Positions 27,556-37,263 are shown, numbered from the stretch's first letter. The stretch is 64,000 bases of DNA from Streptacidiphilus sp. PB12-B1b (GCF_014084125.1 NZ_CP048405.1:930001-994000), one strand, 5' to 3'. Numbers and translations: made by a program. Notes: generated by a model not told the origin, from the sequence alone.

Positions 27556-27781
27556 TACTTATCAGTAGGAGGTGAGGGCCGCGTGTGAATCATCACGTGT
27601 GAACCCGGTTCGGGCCCTGTATTTCCGGACAAGTCACGTCCCCGACCGCAGGATGTGTGGCCTGGGTCACCGTTAGGCCACTAGGGGCGGTATGTCGGTT
27701 TGCAGACATCGGCGTTAGGCTGCGAAGACCCTCAACCCCCGCCGCCGGATCAAGGACGATTCGGCGTGAAACGGAGCGATC
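27556..27781. other. Divergent promoter region hemolysin III / pckG
   Basis: 226 bp without a gene. Near 27692-27709 a short dyad ATGTC-N8-GACAT lies about 70 bp before pckG and may be part of its control region. A direct repeat of GTGTGA occurs around 27582-27602. No confident -10/-35 pair was found. Confidence 0.35.
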
Positions 27782-29617
27782 GTGCCGTACGAGAACTCTG
27801 CCCCGAGCACCCCTGCGCCCACGCAGCACAAACGGCTGCTGACCTGGGTCCAGGAGATCGCAGAGCTCACCCAGCCGGACAGGATCGAGTGGTGCGACGG
27901 CTCTGACGCCGAGTACCAGCGCCTGTGCGACCTGCTGGTCGACAAGGGGACCTTCCGCAAGCTCAACCCCGAGAAGCGCCCGAACTCGTACTACGCGGCA
28001 TCCGACCCGAGCGACGTCGCCCGGGTCGAGGACCGCACGTTCATCTGCTCCGAGCGGGAGCAGGACGCAGGACCCACCAACCACTGGAAGTCCCCCGCCG
28101 AGATGCGGGCCATCTTCACCGGCGCGGACGGCAGGAGCGGCCTCTTCGCCGGCTCCATGCGCGGCCGGACCATGTACGTCGTGCCCTTCAGCATGGGCCC
28201 CGTGGGCTCGCCCCTCGCCGCGTGCGGCGTCGAGATCACCGACTCCGCCTACGTCGCCGTCTCCATGCGCACCATGACCCGGATGGGCCAGGCCGTGCTG
28301 GACCACCTGGGTGAGGACGGCGACTACGTCAAGGCCGTGCACAGCCTCGGCGCGCCGCTGGCCGAGGGCGAGGCGGACGTGCCGTGGCCCTGCAACAGCA
28401 CCAAGTACATCTCGCACTACCCGGAGACCCGGGAGATCTGGTCGTACGGCTCCGGCTACGGCGGCAATGCGCTGCTGGGCAAGAAGTGCTACGCCCTGCG
28501 CATCGCCTCGACCATGGCCCGCGACGAGGGCTGGCTGGCCGAGCACATGCTCATCCTGAAGCTGACCCCGCCCGCCGGCGAGGCCACGTACGTCACCGCG
28601 GCCTTCCCGAGCGCCTGCGGCAAGACCAACCTGGCCATGCTCCAGCCCACCATCCCGGGCTGGAAGGTGGAGACCATCGGCGACGACATCGCCTGGATGC
28701 GCTTCGGCGCGGACGGCCGGCTCTACGCCATCAACCCCGAATTCGGCTTCTTCGGAGTCGCCCCCGGGACCGGCGCGGACACCAACGCCAACGCCATCGA
28801 GTCGATGTGGGGCAACACGGTCTTCACCAACGTCGCCCTCACCGACGACGGCGACGTGTGGTGGGAGGGCCTCACCGCCGAGCCCCCGGCGCACCTGACC
28901 GACTGGCGCGGCAACGACTGGACGCCTGAGTCGGGCACCCCGGCGGCGCACCCGAACGCCCGCTTCACCGTCCCCGCCTCGCAGTGCCCGATCATCGCCC
29001 CCGAGTGGGAGGACCCGGCCGGCGTCCCGATCTCGGCGATCCTCTTCGGCGGACGCCGCGCCAGCGCGGTCCCGTTGGTCACCGAGTCCTTCGACTGGCA
29101 GCACGGCGTCTTCCTCGGCGCCAACGTCGCCAGCGAGAAGACCGCGGCCGCCGAGGGCACCGTCGGCGAGCTGCGCCGCGACCCGTTCGCCATGCTGCCG
29201 TTCTGCGGCTACAACATGGGCGACTACTTCGCCCACTGGGTGAAGCTGGGCCGGCAGGCGGACGCGGCCAAGCTGCCGAAGATCTACTACGTCAACTGGT
29301 TCCGCAAGAACGCCGACGGCAAGTTCGTCTGGCCGGGCTTCGGCGAGAACAGCCGCGTGCTCAAGTGGATCGTCGAGCGCCTGCAGGGACAGGCCGACGG
29401 CGTCACCACGCCCATCGGCGTGCTGCCCACCCGTGAGGCGCTGGACCTGGACGGCCTCGACATCAGCGAGGACGACCTGGCCCTGCTGCTCAGCGTGGAC
29501 CCGGAGATCTGGCGCCAGGAGGCCGCCCTGATCCCCGACCACCTGGACCTCTTCGGCGAGCACACGCCCAAGGAGCTGTGGGACGAGTACCGCAGCCTGG
29601 TCGAGCGGCTCGGCTGA
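27782..29617 (+). CDS. pckG: Phosphoenolpyruvate carboxykinase (GTP)
   Basis: Converts oxaloacetate to PEP with GTP, the first committed step of gluconeogenesis. 611 aa, normal for the GTP-dependent family. The kinase P-loop reads FPSACGKTN, the metal-binding DDIAWM and the PEP-binding [16 protein letters not shown] are present, and the hyper-reactive Cys is the one in the P-loop. [11 protein letters not shown] and [10 protein letters not shown] are further family blocks. GTG 27782 follows a GGAG site at a 6-nt distance. With glpX in the same window it completes the gluconeogenic bypass. Confidence 0.96.
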   Translation: MPYENSAPSTPAPTQHKRLLTWVQEIAELTQPDRIEWCDGSDAEYQRLCDLLVDKGTFRKLNPEKRPNSYYAASDPSDVARVEDRTFICSEREQDAGPTNHWKSPAEMRAIFTGADGRSGLFAGSMRGRTMYVVPFSMGPVGSPLAACGVEITDSAYVAVSMRTMTRMGQAVLDHLGEDGDYVKAVHSLGAPLAEGEADVPWPCNSTKYISHYPETREIWSYGSGYGGNALLGKKCYALRIASTMARDEGWLAEHMLILKLTPPAGEATYVTAAFPSACGKTNLAMLQPTIPGWKVETIGDDIAWMRFGADGRLYAINPEFGFFGVAPGTGADTNANAIESMWGNTVFTNVALTDDGDVWWEGLTAEPPAHLTDWRGNDWTPESGTPAAHPNARFTVPASQCPIIAPEWEDPAGVPISAILFGGRRASAVPLVTESFDWQHGVFLGANVASEKTAAAEGTVGELRRDPFAMLPFCGYNMGDYFAHWVKLGRQADAAKLPKIYYVNWFRKNADGKFVWPGFGENSRVLKWIVERLQGQADGVTTPIGVLPTREALDLDGLDISEDDLALLLSVDPEIWRQEAALIPDHLDLFGEHTPKELWDEYRSLVERLG

Positions 29618-29687
29618 CCGCCGGGTACCGGCGGGATCGGCCGGGGCTCCGAGGGCCCGAGGGCTGAGGGTTGCAGTACCGGGGGCG

Positions 29688-30128
29688 CTAGCGCGCCGAG
29701 CGTGCCGCCGCGTGGGCATCCATGCGGCGGCACGCCAGCATCGCGGTGACCGTGTCCTGCTGCGCGGCCGCGACCACCAGCAGCCGCCCGGCCAGCGCGT
29801 GCGCGTGCTCGTGCGCCGCGGCCAGGGATCTGCCGCCGTGCGCGCCGGCGGTGTGCGGCAGCGGTGCGCCGGTGGGCGCCAGCTGGGTGAGGCGGTCGGC
29901 CAGCTCGTGCGCCGCCGCGTCCAGCTCGGCGCGCCGGGCCGGATCGGGGGTCGCGTCGCGTATCGCCTCGGTGGCGGTGACCAGCGCGGCGAGGTGGCCG
30001 CTGAGCGGTGCTCCGTGCGGCAGGGCGGTGCGGGCGGTGGTGCCGGGCGCGCCAGGGGTGCTGCTGTTGTGAGCGCGGGCGGCCGGACGCCGCTGCGCCG
30101 AGACGGTGGTCCTGGTCTGTTCGTACAT
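29688..30128 (-). CDS. Hypothetical Ala-rich protein
   Basis: 146 aa, no family recognised. Composition is Ala/Thr/His-rich. The N-terminal ~40 residues look disordered; the rest can form two long helices (ATEAIRDATPDPARRAELDA and HEHAHALAGRLLVVAAAQQD). No signal peptide or membrane segment. ATG 30128 is preferred over 30146. A 15-bp perfect palindrome sits about 75 bp upstream. It is convergent with pckG. Strand bias and codon use support a real gene, but function is unknown. Confidence 0.6.
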   Translation of the reverse strand: MYEQTRTTVSAQRRPAARAHNSSTPGAPGTTARTALPHGAPLSGHLAALVTATEAIRDATPDPARRAELDAAAHELADRLTQLAPTGAPLPHTAGAHGGRSLAAAHEHAHALAGRLLVVAAAQQDTVTAMLACRRMDAHAAARSAR

Positions 30129-30202
30129 CTCGCCCTCTGCAGGCATAGGTCCCGGAAGCAGCGCCCCTGGGGCGCTCCGAGTGAAGGGGACTCTATCCTA
30201 AC

Positions 30203-30217
30203 TTGGACATTGTCCAA
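30203..30217. promoter_or_regulatory. Perfect palindrome TTGGACA-T-TGTCCAA
   Basis: 7-bp arms around one base, in the otherwise AT-richer gap between the alanine aminotransferase and the hypothetical gene. On the minus strand it overlaps a possible promoter (TAGGAT just downstream as -10). Unknown regulator. Confidence 0.55.
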
Positions 30218-30273
30218 ACTGCGAGTTGTTCCACAGTGTGATCATGAGAGGGGTCCGGGGCCCACGGCTGCGG

Positions 30274-31488
30274 CTAGGGCTGGGCGTAGCCGTCCAGGAA
30301 GGTGCCGATGCGGGTGACGGCGTCGGCCAGGTCCTCCGCGCGCGGCAGCGTGACCAGGCGGAAGTGGTCCGGCTCCGGCCAGTTGAAGCCGGTGCCCTGG
30401 ACCACGTAGATGTGCTCCTGCTTGAGCAGGTCAAGCACCAGCTGGGCGTCGTCCTTGATCGGGTAGACCTTGGGGTCCAGCCGGGGGAAGGCGTAAAGCG
30501 CGCCGCGCGGCTTCACGCAGGAGACGCCGGGGATCTCGTTCAGCAGCCGCCAGGCGGTGTCGCGCTGCTCCCGCAGTCGCCCGCCGGGGAGGATCAGATC
30601 CTGGATGGACTGGCGCCCGCCGAGCGCGGCCGCGATGGCGTGCTGCGCGGGCATGTTGGCGCACAGCCGCATGCTGGCGAGGATGTTCAGCCCCTCCAGG
30701 TAGCTGCGGGCGTGCTCCTTGGGGCCGGAGAGGACCATCCAGCCGGAGCGGAAACCGGCCACCCGGTACGCCTTGGAGAGCCCGTTGAAGGTCAGGCACA
30801 GCAGGTCGGGGGCGAACAACGCGGTGGAGGTGTGGGTCGCGTCGTCGTAGAGGATCTTGTCGTAGATCTCGTCCGAGTAGATGATCAGATTGTGCCGGCG
30901 GGCGATCTCGGCGATCCCCTGCAGCAGCTCGTCCGAGTAGACCGCGCCGGTGGGGTTGTTCGGGTTGATCACCACGATGCCGCGGGTACGGTCGGTGACC
31001 TTGGCCTCGATGTCGGCCAGATCGGGGAACCAGTCAGCCTGCTCGTCGCAGCGGTAGTGCACCGCGGTGCCCCCGGCCAGGCTCACCGAGGCCGTCCACA
31101 GCGGGTAGTCCGGCGCGGGCACCAGCACCTCGTCGCCGTCGTCCAGCAGCGCCTGCATCGACATCTGGATCAGCTCGGAGACGCCGTTGCCGATGAAGAC
31201 GTCGTCCACGCTCAGCTCGGACAGCCCGCGTTCCTCATAGTGCATCACCACCGCGCGGCGGGCGGCGAGAAGGCCCTTGGAGTCGCCGTAGCCGTGGGCG
31301 GTGGCCAGGTTGCGGAGGATGTCCTGCAGGATCTCCGGGGGCGCCTCGAAACCGAAGGGTGCCGGGTTGCCGGTGTTCAGCTTCAGGATGCGGTGGCCCT
31401 GCTCCTCGAGCCGCATGGCCTCGTCGAGAATCGGGCCGCGGATGTCGTAGCAGACATTGGCGAGCTTGCTGGACTGGATCACCTGCAT
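30274..31488 (-). CDS. alaA: Alanine-type PLP aminotransferase (AlaA family)
   Basis: Class I/II aminotransferase of 404 aa, close to AlaA/YfbQ that interconverts pyruvate and alanine with glutamate. Family blocks: ILKLNTGNPAPFGFEAP, NGVSELIQMSMQALL, PNNPTGAVY, SDEIYDKILYDD, the PLP lysine in FNGLSKAYRVAGFRSGW, and the closing HFRLVTLP with substrate-carboxylate Arg. ATG 31488 lies 11 bp after the stop of the upstream membrane-protein gene, suggesting co-transcription. Confidence 0.93.
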   Translation of the reverse strand: MQVIQSSKLANVCYDIRGPILDEAMRLEEQGHRILKLNTGNPAPFGFEAPPEILQDILRNLATAHGYGDSKGLLAARRAVVMHYEERGLSELSVDDVFIGNGVSELIQMSMQALLDDGDEVLVPAPDYPLWTASVSLAGGTAVHYRCDEQADWFPDLADIEAKVTDRTRGIVVINPNNPTGAVYSDELLQGIAEIARRHNLIIYSDEIYDKILYDDATHTSTALFAPDLLCLTFNGLSKAYRVAGFRSGWMVLSGPKEHARSYLEGLNILASMRLCANMPAQHAIAAALGGRQSIQDLILPGGRLREQRDTAWRLLNEIPGVSCVKPRGALYAFPRLDPKVYPIKDDAQLVLDLLKQEHIYVVQGTGFNWPEPDHFRLVTLPRAEDLADAVTRIGTFLDGYAQP

Positions 31489-31499
31489 GTCGAGGTACT

Positions 31500-32690
31500 T
31501 TACGGGGTCGTCATCCGTGACGCCTCGTGTTTTTCACCACGCGGGCCCCGCAGCGCCCGCAGGTCGCTCAGGCTGCGCACCCCGCGCAGCTCGCCGAGGC
31601 GTATCCCGCGCAGCGCCCGGGCCTCCCGCGCCGCCGCAGCGCCCAGGCGTCGGCACGCGCGGGCCGCCCGGACGACGAACGGCCGCAGCCAGTCGTAGCC
31701 GTCGGCGCACAGGAGCGCGGCCCCGCGCGCGAAGGCGACGGCGCGCGGGCGCGCACGGCGCAGCCACCGGCGCCAGGTGTCCGGGCTCAGCACCCGCGCC
31801 GCGACCAGCCGGTCCCAGCGCGCCTCCGCCCACCAGAGAGCCTCCCCGGCCGCATCGGCCGTGGCCCGCGCCGCCCGCACTGCGATCCGCCGCGCCTCGG
31901 CCCCGAGGGCCGCCCCGCGCGTACGCACCGCCCCCGCGCCGACCGCGCCCGTGCCGACCGCGCCACTGCCGAGCGCGCCCGCGTCCGCGGTCCGTGCTGC
32001 CGCCGCCACCGCGCGCCGTTCGGTCCAGGCGCGCCAGGCGGCGATGGCGCGCAGGCCGGCCTTGGCGGCCGCCACCGTCGCCGGGACGTACACGCGGACC
32101 AGGAACCGGCGGCGCAGCACCGCCGAGCGGCGGGCGGCGGCGTGCCACAGCGGCATGCTGTCGGTGGCGAAGGCCGCCGCCGTGCCGGGTATCCACCCCA
32201 GGGCCAGGGACCAGACCGCGCCGAACAGGGCGCCCAGCGCCGGGTAGCCGAAGTACGCCAGCGGGCCGCCCGCGACCAGCCGGGCCACGACCAGGCCGCG
32301 GAAGAACCCGGCCGCGAAGCCCGCCAGGACCAGCCCGGCCCAGCCGGTGAGCAGCCGGTGCAGGCGGCTGGAGTTGGGGTAGATCCGGGTGTGCCGGCCG
32401 AGCACCGCCGCGACGACGACGACCATGACCACCGCGGCGAAGTCGTCGCAGACCACCGTCGCCCCGCTCTGGTCGCCGAGCGGCGACAGCCGAAGCCCCG
32501 GCAGCAGCGTGGGCGCGCCCAGCGCCGCGGGTATCAACAGGTAGCCGTAGCTGGTGGTCAGGTGCAGCCAGAGCGGGCCCAGGCCCATCAGCAGGGTGAT
32601 CAGCAGCGTGGCCGCGCCGCCGGCGTAAGGGACGGCGCGTCGGGTGAGGGCATCGCGGAGGCGTGGTGAAAGCTGCTCGATCATGGCCAT
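31500..32690 (-). CDS. Membrane protein of unknown function, Ala/Arg-rich C-terminus
   Basis: 396 aa. The first ~180 residues contain about five hydrophobic helices (for example GGAATLLITLLMGLGPLWLH and DFAAVVMVVVVAAVLG). The C-terminal half is a long Ala/Arg-rich, strongly basic region without membrane segments, ending RGEKHEASRMTTP, and should be cytoplasmic. No family recognised. Start is ATG 32690 (ATG 32684 is also possible). It is transcribed immediately before the aminotransferase gene, but no functional link is evident. Confidence 0.7.
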   Translation of the reverse strand: MAMIEQLSPRLRDALTRRAVPYAGGAATLLITLLMGLGPLWLHLTTSYGYLLIPAALGAPTLLPGLRLSPLGDQSGATVVCDDFAAVVMVVVVAAVLGRHTRIYPNSSRLHRLLTGWAGLVLAGFAAGFFRGLVVARLVAGGPLAYFGYPALGALFGAVWSLALGWIPGTAAAFATDSMPLWHAAARRSAVLRRRFLVRVYVPATVAAAKAGLRAIAAWRAWTERRAVAAAARTADAGALGSGAVGTGAVGAGAVRTRGAALGAEARRIAVRAARATADAAGEALWWAEARWDRLVAARVLSPDTWRRWLRRARPRAVAFARGAALLCADGYDWLRPFVVRAARACRRLGAAAAREARALRGIRLGELRGVRSLSDLRALRGPRGEKHEASRMTTP

Positions 32691-32874
32691 GCGCGGACTC
32701 TAATGGCGGAGGGGCCGCGCTGGACAGCGGCTCATCGGTTTGTAGGCTGATTCTGACACCGGCACAGAATGCTGGTACAGAATCCGGACATGACCCGGGT
32801 GGGCGGCAGGATCACGACGATCTAGTATCAGCCAGATCAGCACGGGGCGTGACGGTGGTTAGGGCGGGGTGCGC
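32691..32874. other. Divergent intergenic region
   Basis: 184 bp between the membrane-protein gene and the GH5-like gene. Less GC-rich patches around 32735-32775 and 32815-32835 probably carry promoters. TTAGGG followed by GGG and GTGCGC near 32857-32872 precedes the GH5 start. No gene seen. Confidence 0.35.
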
Positions 32875-34302
32875 ATGGCGGGACGGCTTCGGCGTTGGCT
32901 TGTCGGGCTGGTGGTGATCGCCTGTGCCGCGGGGCTGCTGGCGGCCGTGGGACCGGCCTCGACCGGATCCGGACCCTGGCAGGAACGGTTCATCACGGAC
33001 GCTCAGGGCCGGGCGCTGATCCTCTACGGCCTGAACACCTCGGCCGGTGCCATGACCTCCGCCGACGGAATGCCCTGGATCACGCAATCCGACGTCGGGA
33101 AGGAAAACCGGGAACTCGGCACGGACTTCGTGCGCTATCTGATTTGCTGGCAGCAGATCGAGCCGGAGCCGGGCCGGTTCGACCAGGCGTACCTGGCCCG
33201 GGTCGCCCAGCGGGTGTCCTGGTACCAGCAGCAGGGCTACCACGTGCTGCTCGACATGCAGCAGAACATGTACGGATCGCAGTTCGGCGGCAGCGGCGCC
33301 CCGCCGTGGGCCACCGACAGCGGCGGCCTGCCGGTCAAGGCGCAGCAGCCCTGGGACCTGACCTACACCCAGCCCGGCGTGGTGCACGCCTTCGACGAGT
33401 TCTGGGGCACCCGCACCGACCACCCCGAGTACCAGCAGCAGTACATCGCGGCCTGGACCAAGGTCGCCGCGTACTTCGCCAAGAACGACGCCGTCATCGG
33501 CTACGACCTGATGGGCCAGCCCTGGGGCGGCTCGCTGCAGGGGCCGGCCTTCGAGTCGGGCCCGCTGGCGCGCTTCTACCAGCGCGCGATCACCGCGATC
33601 CGCACCGTCGACAGCAGCCACTGGCTGTTCGTCGAGCCCGAGGCGGCGACCACCGACTGGGGCCTGCCCGGCGCGCTGCCCAAGCTGGACGATCCGCGCA
33701 CCGGCCCGGCCCGGATCGGCTACGCGCCGCAGCTCTACCCCGAGCCGCTGGACAGCGAGGGCAGCTACACCGGCAGCAACTCCTTCGTGACCGACCGGGA
33801 GTTGGCGTCCTGGGAGATCCAGGTGGAGCGCACGGCGCAGCGGATGGACGCACCGGTGCTGCTCGGCTCCTGGAGCGCCAACGCCCCGGACCCGTATGCG
33901 CACCTCTACATCGACAAGGTGCAGCAGCTCGTCGACCAGATGATGATCGGAGAGGCGTACTGGTCCAGCGATCCGGGCTCGGGCGTGGTCTGGGACGCCA
34001 AGGGCGCGCCGACCGAGCTGACGCCGGTCCTCGGCACGGCCTACCCGCGCGCCATCGCCGGACAGCCGGTGGCGTTCGGCTACGACAAGTCGACGCTGGA
34101 CCTGAACGTCCAGTGGACCGACCTGCCGGGGGTGACCGGGACGACCGACCTGTACCTGCCGCCCACCGACTTCCCCAACGGCGGCAAGATCACGCTGAAC
34201 AGCAGCTGCACGACCAAGTGGAACCCGACCACGCACGTCCTGTCGGTCACTGTGCCGAAGCTGCCCCACGGCGTGCACGATCTGGACGTGGTCCCGGCGT
34301 AG
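32875..34302 (+). CDS. Secreted GH5-like (endoglycosylceramidase-type) protein lacking catalytic acids
   Basis: 475 aa with a signal peptide (RLRRWLVGLVVIACAAGLLAAVG) and an extracellular TIM barrel laid out like endoglycosylceramidases: ALILYGLNTS, DFVRYLICWQQIEPEPGRFD, LLDMQQNMYG, VIGYDLMGQPW, and a C-terminal beta domain from about residue 395. Key residues are changed. The usual DMHQD is D127-M-Q129-Q130-N131. The acid/base Glu of NEP is Gln215 in GQP. The nucleophile Glu expected near residues 331-333 is Ser332 (LLGSWSAN). The protein probably binds but does not cleave glycans. ATG 32875. Its 3' end overlaps the convergent deacylase gene by 56 bp. Confidence 0.78.
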   Translation: MAGRLRRWLVGLVVIACAAGLLAAVGPASTGSGPWQERFITDAQGRALILYGLNTSAGAMTSADGMPWITQSDVGKENRELGTDFVRYLICWQQIEPEPGRFDQAYLARVAQRVSWYQQQGYHVLLDMQQNMYGSQFGGSGAPPWATDSGGLPVKAQQPWDLTYTQPGVVHAFDEFWGTRTDHPEYQQQYIAAWTKVAAYFAKNDAVIGYDLMGQPWGGSLQGPAFESGPLARFYQRAITAIRTVDSSHWLFVEPEAATTDWGLPGALPKLDDPRTGPARIGYAPQLYPEPLDSEGSYTGSNSFVTDRELASWEIQVERTAQRMDAPVLLGSWSANAPDPYAHLYIDKVQQLVDQMMIGEAYWSSDPGSGVVWDAKGAPTELTPVLGTAYPRAIAGQPVAFGYDKSTLDLNVQWTDLPGVTGTTDLYLPPTDFPNGGKITLNSSCTTKWNPTTHVLSVTVPKLPHGVHDLDVVPA

Positions 34303-35935
34303 TCCGCCGGACGGCGCGCCCGGGCGTCGCCCCGGTGCGCCGGTGGTCCGCGATCACCGGCACGCCGCCGACCAGCACGTACGGGATGCCGCTGGGCGTG
34401 GTGCGGGGCCGCTCGTAGGTCGAGCCGGCGGCCACCGTCTGCGGGTCGAACAGCACCAGGTCGGCCCGGTAGCCCGGGCGGACCAGGCCCCGGTCGGGCA
34501 GCCGCAGCCGCCGCGCGGGCCGGGCGCTGAGGTGCTCGACGCACTCGGCCAGCCCCAGCACCCCGCGCTCGCGCACGTAGTGGCCGAGGTAGCGCGGGAA
34601 GGTCCCGTACGCGCGCGGGTGCGGCCGGTCGCCGGTGAGCAGGCCGTCGCTGCCGCCGGTGTGGGCGCGGTGGCGCATCAGGGTGACGACGTTCTCCTCG
34701 TGGCCGACGTGCTGGAGCACGGTCGTGCCCAGGGCGTCCTCCCGCAGCAGCCGGACGAACGCGTCGAAGCCCGACTCCCGGCCGCGCTCGGCCAGCTGGG
34801 CCACGGTCAGGCCCACCGCCGACCGCAGCTCCGCCTTCCGGACGCCGCTGACCTGCACGGTCGTCCAGTCGGCGACGACGCCGTGGCAGCCGTCCGAGCC
34901 GTGCACCTCCATCGCCTCCCGGATCGCCGCGCGGGCCGCCGGATCGGCCAGCCGCCGCAGGGTCTGCTGCGGGCCGCCGGCCGTGGCCCAGCCCGGCAGC
35001 AGTGCGGCCAGGGTGGTGGAGCCGGGCAGGTAGGGGTAGCTGTCCAGGGTCAGGTCGACGTCGTCGGCGGCGTCCAGCAGCGCGGTCAGCTCCCCGGCCC
35101 GGCCCCGGTTGGTCTCGAAGTTCATGGTGGCGTGGGCCAGGTGCAGCGCGCAGCCCGAGCGGCGGGCGATGTCGACGGTCTCGGCGTAGGCGGCCAGGGC
35201 GTCGGCGCCGTAGGAGCGGTGGTGCGGGCAGAAGTAGCCGCCGTACTCGGCGACCGTGCGGCAGAGCGCGACCAGCTCGTCCGTCCCGGCGTACATGCCG
35301 GGGGAGTAGGTCAGCCCGGCGGACATCCCGACCGCGCCCTCGGCCAGCCCCTGCGCCAGCAGCTCCCGCATCCGCAGCAGTTCGGCCGGGGTGGCGGCGC
35401 GGTCCTCCCAGCCCAGCACCAGCGCCCGCAGCGTCCCGTGCGGGACGAGGTAGGCGGCGTTGACCGCCATGCCGTCGTGCCCCGGCGGGCCGGCGTCGAG
35501 CCGGTCGAGGTACTCGCCGACGCTGCGCCAGGACCAGTCCAGGCCCTGCGGATCGCCGTTCCAGCCCGCGAGCTGGCTGCGCAGCCCGGCCAGGGTGCGG
35601 TCGTCCACCGGGGCGTAGGACAGGCCGTCCTGGCCGAGCACCTCCAGCGTGACGCCCTGGGCGGCCTTGGCCTCGTGCCCGGCGTCGGTCAGCAGGGCCA
35701 GGTCGGAGTGGGCGTGCATGTCGATGAAGCCGGGGGCCAGGACCAGCCCGTCGGCGTCGATGCCGCCGCCGGGGCGGCCGGGGCGCGGGCCGGGGTCGCC
35801 CTCGCGGTGGATCCCGGCGATCCGGCCGTCGCGGACCACCGCGTCCGCGCGGTACGGCTCGCCGCCGGAGCCGTCCGCGACCAGCGCGCCGCGCAGCACC
35901 GCGTCCGCGGCGGGCTCCGGCGGGAGCGGCCGCAT
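34247..35935 (-). CDS. N-acyl-D-amino-acid deacylase (amidohydrolase)
   Basis: 562-aa amidohydrolase-superfamily enzyme that releases D-amino acids from N-acyl forms. Metal-site motifs: GFIDMHAHSDLALL with the HxH pair, SYGADALAAYAETVDIARRS, LHLAHATMNF, and DSYPYLPGSTTL. The C-terminal block ARPARRLRLPDRGLVRPGY is typical. ATG 35935 shares one base with the stop of the upstream PLP gene (TGATG), so translation is coupled. The last ~18 residues (RTGATPGRAVRR onward) overlap the convergent GH5 gene. Confidence 0.87.
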   Translation of the reverse strand: MRPLPPEPAADAVLRGALVADGSGGEPYRADAVVRDGRIAGIHREGDPGPRPGRPGGGIDADGLVLAPGFIDMHAHSDLALLTDAGHEAKAAQGVTLEVLGQDGLSYAPVDDRTLAGLRSQLAGWNGDPQGLDWSWRSVGEYLDRLDAGPPGHDGMAVNAAYLVPHGTLRALVLGWEDRAATPAELLRMRELLAQGLAEGAVGMSAGLTYSPGMYAGTDELVALCRTVAEYGGYFCPHHRSYGADALAAYAETVDIARRSGCALHLAHATMNFETNRGRAGELTALLDAADDVDLTLDSYPYLPGSTTLAALLPGWATAGGPQQTLRRLADPAARAAIREAMEVHGSDGCHGVVADWTTVQVSGVRKAELRSAVGLTVAQLAERGRESGFDAFVRLLREDALGTTVLQHVGHEENVVTLMRHRAHTGGSDGLLTGDRPHPRAYGTFPRYLGHYVRERGVLGLAECVEHLSARPARRLRLPDRGLVRPGYRADLVLFDPQTVAAGSTYERPRTTPSGIPYVLVGGVPVIADHRRTGATPGRAVRRTTPGPRPDRARRGAASAQ

Positions 35936-37215
35936 CAGAAGAAGGTGCGGATGTAGTCGACGACCGTGCCGTCGGCCTGCACCTCGGGGATCAGCTGCCA
36001 CTTCTCGAAGGCCGTGCAGGGGTGCGACAGCCCCAGCGCGACCCAGTCGCCGACCGCGAGCTCCGCGCCGGGCTCGACGGCCACGAAGGCGTGCTGGTCG
36101 GCCAGTTTGGTGACGCCCAGCCCCTTGGCCTCGCGGAACTCCCCGTCGGCCGTGCGGACCAGGGTCGGCACCGGCATGCCCAGGTCGTAGGGGAGGTCCC
36201 GCTTGCCGGCGTTCAGCAGGGCCAGGCCCGGCTCGGGGCGGGAGACCACCTGCGCCCACAGCCGCAGCGCCGGGCGCAGCTGCTGTTGCGGGGCGGCGGA
36301 CTTCAGCGGGGTGATCCGCGCGTAGTGCAGGTGGTCGTGGGTGATGTAGGCGCCGCTGCGCAGCAGCCGCAGCACCGGGCGGCCGAGCGGCAGCGCCTCG
36401 GCCGTGAGCGCGGCGGCGACCAGGTCGAAGTGCTCGCTGCCGCCCGCGCTGACGATGATCTCGTCGGCGTCCGCGAAGTGCCCGGCGGCGTCGGCCCGGC
36501 GGGCCAGCTCCACCAGCTGCGCCAGCCACCGGACGACCTCGCCGCGGCTGTCGTCGGCGACGCTGATGGTGCCCTCGTACCCGGCGGCGCCGACCAGGCG
36601 CAGCCGCTGCGAGGCGGCGGAGGCCGCGGCCAGCTCCAGGGCCTGTTCGACGCCGCGCGCGCCGGTGCGGGCGCCGTCCGCGCCCAGCTCGACCACGACG
36701 TCCACCCGACGCTGCGCCCCGGCCTGCTGGAGCGCGTCCTCCATCAGTTCGATGCCGCGGAGCGAGTCCACGTAGCAGACGAAGCGGAACGAGGGGTCGG
36801 CGTCCAGCTCGGCGGAGAGCCAGGCCAGCGCGGCCGGGTCCAGCAGCTGGTTGGCCAGGAAGATCCGCTGCACGCCGAACGCCCGGTACATGCGTACGTG
36901 GACGGGCATGGCGGCGGTGATGCCCCAGGCGCCGAGGGCCAGTTGGCGTTCGAAGAGCTGCGGGGCCATCGGGGTCTTGCCGTGCGGGGCGAAGGCCAGG
37001 TCGTGCTCGGCGGTCCAGCGTGCCATCAGCTCCAGGTTGTGCCGCAGCGCCTCGGAGTCCAGCGTCAGCACCGGCGTGGTGAAGCCGTCGGCGAAGAGGT
37101 CGGCCCGTGCCGCTGTCAGCTCCGCGACCGTCCGGCCCTCGTACCGGGGCGGCAGCCCCTTGAACCGCCAGTCGACGACGGTGCTGCCGAGCTGCTGGAG
37201 GGCTGCGGTGTCCAT
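35935..37215 (-). CDS. D-threonine aldolase / D-serine deaminase-like PLP enzyme
   Basis: Fold-type III PLP enzyme of 426 aa (alanine-racemase N-terminal barrel plus the D-Ser dehydratase-like C-terminal domain). PLP lysine lies in FAPHGKTPM; the phosphate cup is at VSAGGSEHFD. The C-terminal HPCTAFEKWQLIPEV carries the His/Cys pair that binds zinc in D-serine dehydratases. The reaction is removal of D-serine/D-threonine to oxo-acid or aldehyde plus glycine; which one is not decided. Operon with the D-aminoacylase and divergent from ridA. Confidence 0.86.
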   Translation of the reverse strand: MDTAALQQLGSTVVDWRFKGLPPRYEGRTVAELTAARADLFADGFTTPVLTLDSEALRHNLELMARWTAEHDLAFAPHGKTPMAPQLFERQLALGAWGITAAMPVHVRMYRAFGVQRIFLANQLLDPAALAWLSAELDADPSFRFVCYVDSLRGIELMEDALQQAGAQRRVDVVVELGADGARTGARGVEQALELAAASAASQRLRLVGAAGYEGTISVADDSRGEVVRWLAQLVELARRADAAGHFADADEIIVSAGGSEHFDLVAAALTAEALPLGRPVLRLLRSGAYITHDHLHYARITPLKSAAPQQQLRPALRLWAQVVSRPEPGLALLNAGKRDLPYDLGMPVPTLVRTADGEFREAKGLGVTKLADQHAFVAVEPGAELAVGDWVALGLSHPCTAFEKWQLIPEVQADGTVVDYIRTFF

Positions 37216-37263
37216 GACGCTCCCGGGAGGCGAGGTGCGGTATGCCGGCCGTGTGCAGCATCA

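Noticed and set aside
27593-30217. 874-codon frame antisense to pckG
   Set aside because: Shadow of the PEP carboxykinase gene; no domain content.
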